Assembly: GCF_014635325.1 (NCBI RefSeq) | Contig: NZ_BMCT01000001.1 | Span: 835,743 to 899,742, forward strand | Direction of reading: 5' to 3' | Origin: Azorhizobium oxalatiphilum | GTDB lineage: Bacteria > Pseudomonadota > Alphaproteobacteria > Rhizobiales > Xanthobacteraceae | Length of the DNA stretch: 64,000 bases | Shown here: piece by piece, positions 17,621 to 25,389 of the stretch | Layout of the letters: each line of letters begins with the position of its first letter | Position numbering within the stretch: position 1 is the stretch's first letter | Made by a program: the position numbers and the translations under genes | The notes under the pieces: model-generated | The model's input: only the letters and a program-made list of their open reading frames with translations | The model's database searches: none | What the model was told of the DNA's origin: nothing

Positions 17621-18290
17621 TGAGGATGTATCCGGCGCCCCGAATGGTCTGGATCATGGGCGAGGCCCCTTCCGGATCGATCTTGCGGCGCAGCTTGCTG
17701 ATATGCACGTCGATGACGTTGCTGGATTCGGGATAGTGATACTTCCAGACCTGCTCGAACAGCATGGTGCGGGTGACGACCTGTCCCGCCTGCCGCATCA
17801 GATATTCCAGCAGCTCATATTCGCGCGGCAGAAGGTCGAGTGCACGGCCGGCGCGCGTGACGCGGTGGGTGATGAGGTCGAGTTCCAGATCGCCCACCTG
17901 CAGCCGGCTCACCCGCGTCGGCGCTGTACGGCGCCGCAGGAGGGCCTCCACCCGTGCGGTAAGCTCCACGAACTCCACCGGCTTGACGAGATAGTCATCC
18001 CCGCCCGCTTTCAGTCCCCGCACGCGTTCATCGACGGCGGAGAGGGCGCTGACGATCAGTACCGGCACCTCGACCCCCACCGCCCGCAGGGTGGACAGCA
18101 CGCCGAGGCCGTCCAACTCGCCCGGCAGCATGCGATCGAGGATGATGGCGTCATAGCCGCCTGCGGCCGCCTTCAGCAGCCCTGCCTTGCCGTCTTGCGC
18201 ATGATCGACCTCGAAGCCGTGATCCTCCAGCGCCGCGCGGAGTTCCTGCGCAGTGATGGTGTCATCTTCGACCACGAGCATGCGTGTCAT
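17607..18290 (-). CDS. OmpR-family response regulator, partner of the adjacent kinase
   Basis: 227 residues. The receiver domain starts MTRMLVVEDD; the phospho-Asp is in AIILDRMLPGELDG, and the switch residues are in VSALSAVDE and YLVKPVEF. The C-terminal winged helix has LLPREYELLEYLMRQ and the recognition element SSNVIDVHISKLRRKID, ending in IRGAGYILN. The start at 18290 gives the normal receiver N-terminus; a 25-residue upstream extension has no receiver sequence. It is divergent from another response regulator over a 198-bp region holding a palindrome. Confidence 0.92.
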   Translation of the reverse strand: MTRMLVVEDDTITAQELRAALEDHGFEVDHAQDGKAGLLKAAAGGYDAIILDRMLPGELDGLGVLSTLRAVGVEVPVLIVSALSAVDERVRGLKAGGDDYLVKPVEFVELTARVEALLRRRTAPTRVSRLQVGDLELDLITHRVTRAGRALDLLPREYELLEYLMRQAGQVVTRTMLFEQVWKYHYPESSNVIDVHISKLRRKIDPEGASPMIQTIRGAGYILNAAS

Positions 18291-18416
18291 TGTCCGGCTT
18301 CCCTGCGCGGGCCGCATCCTGCCGCCCGATGTTTGCGCTGCATCGCTGCAAGTGGCGGAATTCAACTCTGCTAAATAGGTCTAGCCTTGGGAAGATACCG
18401 GGCAGGTCTCCGCAAG

Positions 18417-18437
18417 ATGAAACATATTTCATGTTTC
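18417..18437. promoter_or_regulatory. Nested palindrome between divergent response-regulator genes
   Basis: ATGAAACATATTTCAT (18417-18432) has 6-bp arms around CATA and is interleaved with GAAACAT/ATGTTTC (18419-18437, 7-bp arms). The ATGAAA-N4-TTTCAT form is shared with 14680-14695 ahead of the RND operon. It lies 51 bp before the rightward regulator start and is a good candidate autoregulatory operator. Confidence 0.55.
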
Positions 18438-18488
18438 TCTCCGACCGGGTGAAAGGGGCGCTCCGTGGCGCCGTGAAATGGGTCAGGC

Positions 18489-19166
18489 ATGCGTATTCTC
18501 GTGGTGGAGGATGACGACAGGACCGCGCAGCATCTCGTGCGCGGCCTGTCCGAGAGCGGCCATGTGGTGAACCGCGCGGCGGACGGCGCGCTGGGGCTGG
18601 CGATGGCGCTGGAGGACATTTACGACATCGCGGTCGTGGACCGGATGCTGCCGGAGCTGGATGGCCTCACCCTCGTGCGGCGCCTGCGGGACGAGGACAG
18701 GCATCTGCCCGTGCTGATCCTGAGCGCCATCGCCTCGGCGCAGGACCGGTCGGAGGGCCTGCGCGCCGGTAGTGACGACTACCTCGCCAAGCCCTTCCAC
18801 TTTTCCGAACTGCTGGCGCGGCTGGAGGCTCTGGCACGGCGCACGGATCGGGCACGGGCGCAGGCCGTGCTGCGCGTGGCCGATCTCAGCCTCGATCTGC
18901 GGTCCCGGCGCGGGGTGCGCGGCGCGCGCGACATCGGCCTCCAGCCGCGCGAGTTCCTTCTGCTCGAAACCCTGATGCGGAACGCCCATCAGGTGGTGAG
19001 CCGCAGCATGTTGCTGGAAGCGGCGTGGGATTATGATTTCGAGCCGAAGGGCAACATCATCGACATGCATATTCACCGACTGCGCCGGAAGGTGGAGGTG
19101 GCGGCCGAGCGCCCCCTGATCCATACGATAGCGGGCGTCGGCTACATGCTTTCGGATCGGCCGTAG
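18489..19166 (+). CDS. Orphan OmpR-family response regulator
   Basis: 225 residues. The receiver domain begins MRILVVEDDD, with phospho-Asp in IAVVDRMLPELDG and switch residues LSAIAS and YLAKPFHF. The DNA-binding domain contains LQPREFLLLETLMRN and GNIIDMHIHRLRRKVE and ends in IAGVGYMLSDRP. No histidine kinase follows; the next gene is a convergent hypothetical. Its sequence is not especially close to the divergent regulator at 17607, so it is not a recent duplicate. The upstream ATGAAA-N4-TTTCAT site makes it a candidate controller of itself and of the efflux operon. Confidence 0.92.
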   Translation: MRILVVEDDDRTAQHLVRGLSESGHVVNRAADGALGLAMALEDIYDIAVVDRMLPELDGLTLVRRLRDEDRHLPVLILSAIASAQDRSEGLRAGSDDYLAKPFHFSELLARLEALARRTDRARAQAVLRVADLSLDLRSRRGVRGARDIGLQPREFLLLETLMRNAHQVVSRSMLLEAAWDYDFEPKGNIIDMHIHRLRRKVEVAAERPLIHTIAGVGYMLSDRP

Positions 19167-19194
19167 CAGGCTGGTCCGGCGCGGCCCCGAAATC

Positions 19195-19791
19195 TCAGGA
19201 CACCTCGGTCCGGCGTGAGCGCCGCCGCAGACCACGGGTCGGGCGCCAGGAGCCTTGCGGGGCGTGTGCGCTGTCATCGGAGGAGGGAACTGTTTCTTCG
19301 GCAAGGGGAGCGGGATTCTCGGCCGGGCGAAAGGAGAGCCCGCGCTCCCTGAGCCAGAGCGAAACCTCCATCACGGTGACGGCCCCGACACCGGGTTCCG
19401 TCGCGAACTCGCCTTGCGTGTAGGCTGAGGCAATCTCCGCGAGACGCTGGGTCCGTTCGGCGAGCGTGTTCCCGCCACTGGGCGCGTGTGGGCCGTTCAG
19501 AAGCGCGACGAGAGCCCGGCGCGAGAGAACCGGCGTGATGGTCTTCTGGCGCGTCGTCGGGCACAAGGCGCGCACATCCTGAAGGGTGATCTCCAGTACG
19601 TCCGCGATCACGTCGTGGCCGAGGCCGAACATGTGCAGCGTTTCGACCTCCTCGCGCAGCCGCGCGAACAGGCTGCGCCGGGTCTCTCCTTGCATGACCT
19701 CGAAACTCGCGCGGCGCGATGCCTGTGTCGGCGCTTTCGTCCTGGTGCGTGTCAAAGCTCGGCCTCGCCGAAGATATGGCAGGAGGGACAT
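19195..19791 (-). CDS. Hypothetical protein with a possible helix-turn-helix segment
   Basis: About 198 residues from the chosen start; not a family I recognise. The central part is well behaved: a helix-rich stretch RSLFARLREEVETLHMFGLG, then HDVIADVLEITLQDVRALCP, which resembles a helix-turn-helix, and later AVTVMEVSLWLRERGLSFRP. The N-terminal and C-terminal tails are basic and low-complexity. The start is uncertain: the frame stays open to 20037 and no ribosome site clearly picks a codon; 19791 is preferred because the sequence becomes protein-like there. It converges with the orphan response regulator, 28 bp apart. Confidence 0.5.
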   Translation of the reverse strand: MSLLPYLRRGRALTRTRTKAPTQASRRASFEVMQGETRRSLFARLREEVETLHMFGLGHDVIADVLEITLQDVRALCPTTRQKTITPVLSRRALVALLNGPHAPSGGNTLAERTQRLAEIASAYTQGEFATEPGVGAVTVMEVSLWLRERGLSFRPAENPAPLAEETVPSSDDSAHAPQGSWRPTRGLRRRSRRTEVS

Positions 19792-20161
19792 GGTCGGACG
19801 GGCATGCGTGCCTGCTATCGGCCCACGCGCCGGGCGAGCGAGGGTCCGACAGCATTCTCTGTCTCGCATGTCTTCATCTGAGCGCCTCCACCCCGATCGC
19901 CCCGGCAGCGCCTCGGATGGGATCAGCAAGGCTTGCCTCGGGATGTTGTTGCACAGCGCAGGTAGTGATCGCAACAATGCAATTATTAAATGTCGCAAAT
20001 GAAACCTGCCCCGATCCACCAGCCGCACGCCGTTCATCGCCGCGCGCAGCGGGGCTACCCGGACCGATTGAACCGAAACAACCGGCCATTGACCTCCGGA
20101 TGCGTGCGCCTAAGGGTTAGGACGGGTTCCGGGACGAGGATCGAATCGTGAAGTCAGCCGA

Positions 20162-21064
20162 ATGAGCGCAACGAAGAAGCCGGAGCGGGGCGCTCCCTTG
20201 CCGCCGGCATTCGAGGCTCGGATCGCAGGCGCCATGGGGCATCTGCGGCCGGCGGAGCAGCGCATGGCGCGGTTCTTCGTCGATCAGAAATCGACAGTGC
20301 TGCTGAATTCCGCGGCGGAGATTGCCGAGAAGGCCGGAACCAGCGATGCGACCGTCGTGCGCACGGCACGGTCTCTCGGCTTCGACGGCCTCGCCGGTCT
20401 GCGGGAGGCGATCCTCTCGGACATCACCGGGCCGGCACCTGCGGATCGGCTGGCCAGGACGCTTCAGGATGTGAGTGCCGCATCGGAGAGCGCGCTGACG
20501 CACGTTCTGAAGGAGCATTACGCCAGCGTGAACTCCATGGCGTCGCCGGAATTCGGGGCGGCCTTCGAGCGTACGGTCGACACGCTGTTCACAGCGAGGC
20601 GGCGCCATGTGTTCGGCATCGGTCCTTCAGGCTGCATCGCGGAATATGCGGCCATGCAGTTCAACCGGATCGGGCTTCGCAGTTCATCGCTCTCAAGCAG
20701 CGGGATCGGCTTGGCTGACAAGCTGCAGGAGATGGAGGCCGGGGATGCGGTGCTCATGCTCGCCTATGCTCCGATCTATCGGGAGGTCTCCGTTGCTCTC
20801 GACCGCGCGGATGAGCTCGGCGTCCCGACCATTCTTATCAGCGACAGCCTGGGCACGCTGGATGGTCGTATCGCGGAATTGCTTCCTGTTGCTCGGGGCA
20901 GGGCCGATCATCTTGCCATGCATGGCGCGACGCTTGTGCTTGTCGAGGCGATGATCGTGGCCCTTGCCTCCCGCGATAAGAGCAGTGCCGTCGATTCGCT
21001 CCGGACCTTTGGCGCCCTGCGTGGCGCACTCGACAAATCCTGGCTGAAGCGGCGGGTCCGCTGA
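20162..21064 (+). CDS. RpiR/MurR-family transcriptional regulator with SIS domain
   Basis: 300 residues. The N-terminal HTH_6 domain covers about residues 15-90: LRPAEQRMARFFVDQ, AAEIAEKAGTSDATVVRTARSLGFDGLAGLREAI. The C-terminal SIS domain (about 130-265), which binds phosphosugars, has RRHVFGIGPSGCIAEYAAMQ and a Ser-rich loop RSSSLSSSGIG. Such proteins control sugar or amino-sugar catabolism genes in response to phosphosugars. No sugar pathway genes are adjacent, so its target is not obvious. The upstream 120 bp contain an AT-rich patch (about 19968-20000) that may hold its promoter or that of the divergent gene. Confidence 0.9.
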   Translation: MSATKKPERGAPLPPAFEARIAGAMGHLRPAEQRMARFFVDQKSTVLLNSAAEIAEKAGTSDATVVRTARSLGFDGLAGLREAILSDITGPAPADRLARTLQDVSAASESALTHVLKEHYASVNSMASPEFGAAFERTVDTLFTARRRHVFGIGPSGCIAEYAAMQFNRIGLRSSSLSSSGIGLADKLQEMEAGDAVLMLAYAPIYREVSVALDRADELGVPTILISDSLGTLDGRIAELLPVARGRADHLAMHGATLVLVEAMIVALASRDKSSAVDSLRTFGALRGALDKSWLKRRVR

Positions 21065-21261
21065 TGTGCCGCGTGGTCCTCACAGTCTTGGTCATGGACT
21101 AGGGACCACACATTCCCTGCGGGGACGGCTTAACTGTCCCTGCAATGCCGCAAGCCGTTCCCGCGAGGGTCCGTCCCGGAGCGATAAGCACTTGGAGCGC
21201 CGGGAGCCCGCCGATATGGTACTGCCGAAGCGGCGCGCGGCGCCTGCGATGAGGGAAGGCG

Positions 21262-21474
21262 ATGCCCAACACCCAGCGCCCCGGCCACGAGGTCGATCCC
21301 AGGCTGCTGGAAGTTCTGGTCTGCCCGATTACCAAGGGCCAGCTGGACTATGACCGCGACCGGCAGGAACTCATCTCCCGCTCGGCCCGCCTCGCCTATC
21401 CCATTCGCGACGGCATCCCGATCATGCTGGCCGACGAGGCCCGTCGCATCGAAGAGAGCAAAGTGAAACACTGA
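21262..21474 (+). CDS. Trm112-family / UPF0434 small protein
   Basis: 70 residues, typical for the bacterial Trm112-like family. The landmark [21 protein letters not shown] matches the family's first strand and the 'CPxxKGxL' pattern, and [20 protein letters not shown] matches its conserved C-terminal half. In this bacterial form only one Cys of the zinc-binding set is kept. In eukaryotes and archaea Trm112 activates methyltransferases; the bacterial role is not settled. An AGGGAAGG ribosome site precedes the ATG. It is followed after 32 bp by the double-glycine peptide gene. Confidence 0.9.
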   Translation: MPNTQRPGHEVDPRLLEVLVCPITKGQLDYDRDRQELISRSARLAYPIRDGIPIMLADEARRIEESKVKH

Positions 21475-21506
21475 ATCGCCCGCTTGTTGTCCCTCCGGAG
21501 GTTGCA

Positions 21507-21707
21507 ATGGCCGATCAAGACCACACCCCGCCCGCACCCCCACCCAAGGCGGATGCGCCGGTTGCCCTCCCGGACGAGGCGCTCGACGCCGTTTCCGGTG
21601 GCACCACCGCCGCTGCCGACGGAAACATCGTTTTTGTGTCGGGCAGCGGGATGGTCAACCGCACCTCGACCTATATGAACGATCTGCTGCGGCCACGCGG
21701 CGGCTAG
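21507..21707 (+). CDS. Small peptide with double-glycine-type leader (possible RiPP/bacteriocin precursor)
   Basis: 66 residues with a clean ribosome site (GGAGG, 5 bases before ATG). Residues 1-32 are acidic and Pro-rich and end in LPDEALDAVSGG, which has the spacing of double-glycine leader peptides cleaved by C39-peptidase transporters. The following 34 residues (TTAAADGN... to RPRGG) would be the core; they are Ser/Thr/Asn-rich, lack Cys and also end in GG. No peptidase-transporter or modification enzyme is encoded nearby. The leader reading is by motif only; a small cytosolic protein with a chance GG is the alternative. Confidence 0.6.
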   Translation: MADQDHTPPAPPPKADAPVALPDEALDAVSGGTTAAADGNIVFVSGSGMVNRTSTYMNDLLRPRGG

Positions 21708-21719
21708 AGTTTGGCTGTC

Positions 21720-21744
21720 CAGGCGCGGGCATCAGAGGCGCCTG
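21720..21744 (+). terminator. Hairpin after the double-glycine peptide gene
   Basis: CAGGCGC and GCGCCTG form a 7-bp stem around 11 bases, 12 bp past the stop codon. There is no clear T-tract. Confidence 0.35.
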
Positions 21745-21886
21745 ACCACGTCCGAAACAGTGCGCAAATTCTGCACAGCGCGTTGCGGATGTTGCCCCAT
21801 GTTCCGCGCGCCAGGGGAGGGCGAAAGGGGGGACGTCGGCCTTTAATGCCAGACCGGTTTTCCATTTGTTTTTTCAGGAAGTTAGA

Positions 21887-21961
<75 letters not shown>

Positions 21962-22383
21962 AATGGATCGCCTTGTCTGCCGGAGCAGGCCCTGCCGAAG
22001 CAGGTGGCTGATCGGCTCAGGCGCCAAAGCGTCCCGAGCGGGGGGTTCCTTGCCACATGCAGATGGTGGGCGCAAGCCCGCTCTGCCCGAAGCTGCCTCG
22101 AAGCTGTGATCAACCTGTTGATTGTGCAAAACTGGCCGCTTGTGCCGGGGGCAGGTCTGGGCCACACCCACTCATCCGTCGCAAGCGCCGCCTTTTTGGT
22201 CCTGCACAGCGTTTGAGCGGTCGCAGGGTCGCTGGAGAAGGGCCGGATCCGATCAGATGGACGCAACCTGATCGCCGAATTCGTCTCCCGCACTTTGATG
22301 GAGAACGTTTTGCCGGTCAGTTTGCGTTGCAATCTGACCGGAACGTGCTCTAGCCTTGGCTTTGGCGCAGCAGGGGGGCTTGC
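21962..22383. other. Upstream region of the Pot-type ABC operon; no gene seen
   Basis: 422 bp between the tRNA 5' end and the ATPase start. It would contain the tRNA promoter on the minus strand. I see no gene; a dispersed repeat copy occupies 22291-22353. Confidence 0.5.
22291..22353 (-). repeat. Dispersed ~60-bp palindromic repeat, copy 2
   Basis: On the minus strand it starts CTAGAGCACGTTCCGGTCAG and ends TTCTCCATCAAAG. The stem is CCGGTCAG/CTGACCGG (22313-22320 and 22334-22341). The edges match copy 1 closely while the stem sequences differ but still pair. It ends 30 bp before the ATPase ATG, so it could shape expression of that operon. Confidence 0.7.
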
Positions 22384-23556
22384 ATGGCAGCGGATCAGGG
22401 GCGCACGCAGACGATCGGCGCCGTACGGCGCACGTTCGCGCCCTGGGACAATCCCGCAGCCACGCCCCTCATCCGCTTCGAGAATGTGGTCAAGACCTTC
22501 GGCGCCTTCACCGCCGTCAACAGAGTCTCGCTGGACATCTATGAGCGCGAGTTCTTCGCGCTGCTCGGCCCCTCCGGCTGCGGCAAGACCACGCTCATGC
22601 GCATGCTGGCAGGCTTCGAGGCGCCCACCGAGGGGCGAATCACGCTGAACGGCGAGGATATCTCCGGCGTGCCGCCCTACCGGCGGCCGGTGAACATGAT
22701 GTTCCAGTCCTACGCCCTGTTCCCGCACATGACCGTTGCCGACAACATCGCCTTCGGTCTGAAGCAGGACGGCATGGCCAAGGCCGACATCAAGGCCCGC
22801 GTCGAGGAGATGCTGGCGCTGGTAAAGCTGGAGAGCTTCGCCAAGCGCAAGCCGCACCAGCTCTCCGGCGGCCAGCGCCAGCGGGTGGCGCTCGCCCGCT
22901 CGGTGGCCAAGCGCCCCAAGGTGCTGCTGCTGGATGAGCCGCTGGGCGCGCTGGACAAGAAGCTGCGCGAGGAAACCCAGTTCGAGCTCATGGACCTGCA
23001 GATGTCCCTGGGCATGACCTTCCTGATCGTCACCCACGATCAGGAGGAAGCCATGACCGTGGCCGACCGCATCGGCGTCATGAACCATGGCGAACTGGTG
23101 CAGGTGGCCCCTCCGGCGGTCATCTACGAGCAGCCGGCCACCCGCTACATCGCCGACTTCATCGGCGACGTGAACCTGCTGGAGACGAAGGTGGTCGCCG
23201 CCGGTCCGGACGAGGTGGAGCTGGCCTGCGAGAAGACGCCAGCCCCGCTCAGGGTGGCGCAGGGGCTGGGCGTGCCGGCGGGCGACACCGTCTTCCTTGC
23301 CATCCGGCCAGAGAAGATGCGGGTGGAACTCAAGGAGGCCGAGGCCGGGCCGCTGCCTGAAAACGCCTTCGAGGGCGTGATCTGGGACATCGGCTATCTG
23401 GGTGATCTCTCCGTCTACCATGTGGAACTGGCCTGCGGCACGCGGATCAAGGTCTCGAAGCCGAACGTCTCCCGTCTCGTGGAGCGGCCCATCACGTGGG
23501 AGGACAAGGTCCGCGTCACCTTCGCGCCCGATGCGGGCGTGGTGCTGACGCGTTGA
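22384..23556 (+). CDS. Polyamine-type ABC transporter ATP-binding protein (PotA/PotG family)
   Basis: 390 residues. Walker A is GPSGCGKTT, the Q-loop MMFQSYALFPHMTV, the signature LSGGQRQRVALARS, Walker B VLLLDEPLGALD and the H-loop IVTHDQEEAM. A C-terminal TOBE domain (about residues 300-390) is present, as in PotA/PotG. The ~30-residue N-terminal extension before IRFENVVKTFG is also normal for PotG. It is the first gene of an operon with two permeases. Predicted to power import of a polyamine or related cation such as putrescine; substrate inferred from family. Confidence 0.92.
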   Translation: MAADQGRTQTIGAVRRTFAPWDNPAATPLIRFENVVKTFGAFTAVNRVSLDIYEREFFALLGPSGCGKTTLMRMLAGFEAPTEGRITLNGEDISGVPPYRRPVNMMFQSYALFPHMTVADNIAFGLKQDGMAKADIKARVEEMLALVKLESFAKRKPHQLSGGQRQRVALARSVAKRPKVLLLDEPLGALDKKLREETQFELMDLQMSLGMTFLIVTHDQEEAMTVADRIGVMNHGELVQVAPPAVIYEQPATRYIADFIGDVNLLETKVVAAGPDEVELACEKTPAPLRVAQGLGVPAGDTVFLAIRPEKMRVELKEAEAGPLPENAFEGVIWDIGYLGDLSVYHVELACGTRIKVSKPNVSRLVERPITWEDKVRVTFAPDAGVVLTR

Positions 23557-23591
23557 GCCGGGCACGGAGACAGGCGGAAAGGGAGGGGGAC

Positions 23592-24509
23592 ATGGCCAGA
23601 GCGGGATCGACGGGCCGGGGCCGCCTTCTGGTGATCGCCATCCCCTATCTCTGGCTGCTGGCGCTGTTCCTGGTGCCGTTCCTCATCGTGGTGAAGATCA
23701 GCCTGTCGCAGGATGCGCTGGCCCAGCCGCCCTATACCCCGGTGTTCGATCTCGCGCAGGGCTGGGCCGGCTTCAAGGATTTCGTCTCCCAGCTCTCGCT
23801 GGACAATTACGGCTATGTGCTCGGCTGGGATAACGGCTTCGTCGAAGCTTATGGCTCCAGCCTCGTGATTGCCTCCATCTCGACGGCATTGCTGCTGCTG
23901 GTGGGCTATCCCATCGCCTATGCCATGGCGCGGGCGCCCAAGGGGGTCCAGCCGGCGTTGCTGATGCTGGTGATCCTGCCGTTCTGGACCTCGTTCCTGA
24001 TCCGCGTCTATGCGTGGATCGGCATCCTCTCGCCGGAGGGCTTCCTCAATCAGGGCCTGATGACGCTGGGGCTGATCGACCAGCCGCTGGAACTGCTCAA
24101 CACCGATCTCGCTGTTTATATCGGCATCGTCTATTCCTATCTGCCCTTCATGGTGCTGCCGCTCTATTCCGCGCTGGAGAAGCTCGACGGCACCCTGCTG
24201 GAAGCGGCCCAGGATCTCGGCTGCCCGCCCTTCAAGGCGTTCTGGAGCATCACCTTCCCGCTCTCCTTGCCCGGTGTCGCGGCGGGGGCGCTGCTGTGCT
24301 TCATCCCGGCGGTGGGCGAGTTCGTGATCCCGGATCTTCTGGGCGGCTCCGACACGCAGATGATCGGCAAGTCGCTCTGGACCGAATTCACCGCCAATCG
24401 TTCGTGGACCGCCTCCTCGGCGGTGGCGGTGCTGCTGCTGGTGGTGCTGGTGGTGCCCATCGTCATCTACCAGAACATTCAGGCGCGCCAGCTGGAGGCG
24501 GGTAAATGA
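23592..24509 (+). CDS. Polyamine-type ABC permease (PotB/PotH family)
   Basis: 305 residues with six hydrophobic segments. The start at 23592 follows GGGAGGGGGA. An insertion after transmembrane helix 1 (DALAQPPYTPVFDLAQG) is typical of PotH. The EAA loop is ALEKLDGTLLEAAQDLGCPPF, followed by WSITFPLSLPGVAAG. The start codon of the next permease overlaps its stop (ATGA). It forms the membrane heterodimer with the downstream protein. Confidence 0.92.
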   Translation: MARAGSTGRGRLLVIAIPYLWLLALFLVPFLIVVKISLSQDALAQPPYTPVFDLAQGWAGFKDFVSQLSLDNYGYVLGWDNGFVEAYGSSLVIASISTALLLLVGYPIAYAMARAPKGVQPALLMLVILPFWTSFLIRVYAWIGILSPEGFLNQGLMTLGLIDQPLELLNTDLAVYIGIVYSYLPFMVLPLYSALEKLDGTLLEAAQDLGCPPFKAFWSITFPLSLPGVAAGALLCFIPAVGEFVIPDLLGGSDTQMIGKSLWTEFTANRSWTASSAVAVLLLVVLVVPIVIYQNIQARQLEAGK

Positions 24510-25321
24510 GCAGCCGCCTCTCCTGGTTCAATGTCACCTCGCTGGTGCTGGGCTTCGCCTTTCTCTACATCCCCATCCTGTTGCTGGTGCTCTATTCCTT
24601 CAACGCCTCGCGCCTCGTCACCGTGTGGGCCGGCTTCTCCACCCAGTGGTATGTGGAGCTGTGGCAGAATGAGCAGCTCATCGACGCCTTCTGGGTGACG
24701 CTGCGCATCGCCTTCCTGTCCTCGCTCGTGGCCACCGTGCTCGGCACGCTGGCGGCCATCGCGCTGACCCGCTACGGGCGGTTTCCCGGGCGCACGGTCT
24801 TCTCGGGGATGACCTACGCGCCCCTCGTGATGCCGGAAGTCATCACCGGCCTGTCGCTGCTGCTGCTGTTCGTGGCCATGGGGCTGGAACGCGGCTTCTG
24901 GACGGTGACGCTGGCGCACATCACCTTCACCATGTGCTTCGTGGCGGTGGTGGTGCAGTCGCGCCTCATCACCTTCGACCGCTCGCTGGAGGAGGCGGCG
25001 CTCGATCTCGGCTGCACGCCGCTGAAGACCTTCTTCGTCATCACTTTGCCGCTCATCCTGCCGGCGGTGATCTCCGGCTTCATGCTGGCCTTCACCCTCT
25101 CCATGGATGACCTTGTCATCGCCAGCTTCACCACCGGCCCCGGTGCCACCACGCTGCCCATGCGCATTTATTCGCAGGTGCGCATGGGGGTGACGCCGGA
25201 GATCAACGCCATCTGCTCCATCCTCATCGGCATCGTCGCCGTCATCGTGCTGGCCGCCTCCCTCTTCGCCAAGCGCCAGGAAGCGCTGCGCCGGCGGGAG
25301 GAGCTGGCGGCGCGCGGGTGA
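24506..25321 (+). CDS. Polyamine-type ABC permease (PotC/PotI family)
   Basis: 271 residues, six hydrophobic segments. The EAA loop is SLEEAALDLGCTPLKTFFVITLPLI. The family-specific end of the membrane domain, SMDDLVIASFTTGPGATTLPMRIYSQVRMG, matches PotC/PotI. It is translationally coupled to the PotH-like gene. The next gene, 68 bp on, encodes a TRAP-type binding protein rather than the PotD/PotF protein expected here. Confidence 0.93.
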   Translation: MSSRLSWFNVTSLVLGFAFLYIPILLLVLYSFNASRLVTVWAGFSTQWYVELWQNEQLIDAFWVTLRIAFLSSLVATVLGTLAAIALTRYGRFPGRTVFSGMTYAPLVMPEVITGLSLLLLFVAMGLERGFWTVTLAHITFTMCFVAVVVQSRLITFDRSLEEAALDLGCTPLKTFFVITLPLILPAVISGFMLAFTLSMDDLVIASFTTGPGATTLPMRIYSQVRMGVTPEINAICSILIGIVAVIVLAASLFAKRQEALRRREELAARG

Positions 25322-25389
25322 AGCCCGCCGGTCGTTTCATTTCACGTTTTCATCGCCGTCCCTCCAGTGCTGTTCGTTGAGGAGTTGTC

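Noticed and set aside
21073-21109. GTGGTCC/GGACCAC inverted repeat after the RpiR gene
   Set aside because: Loop of more than 20 bases and no T-tract; too weak to call a terminator.
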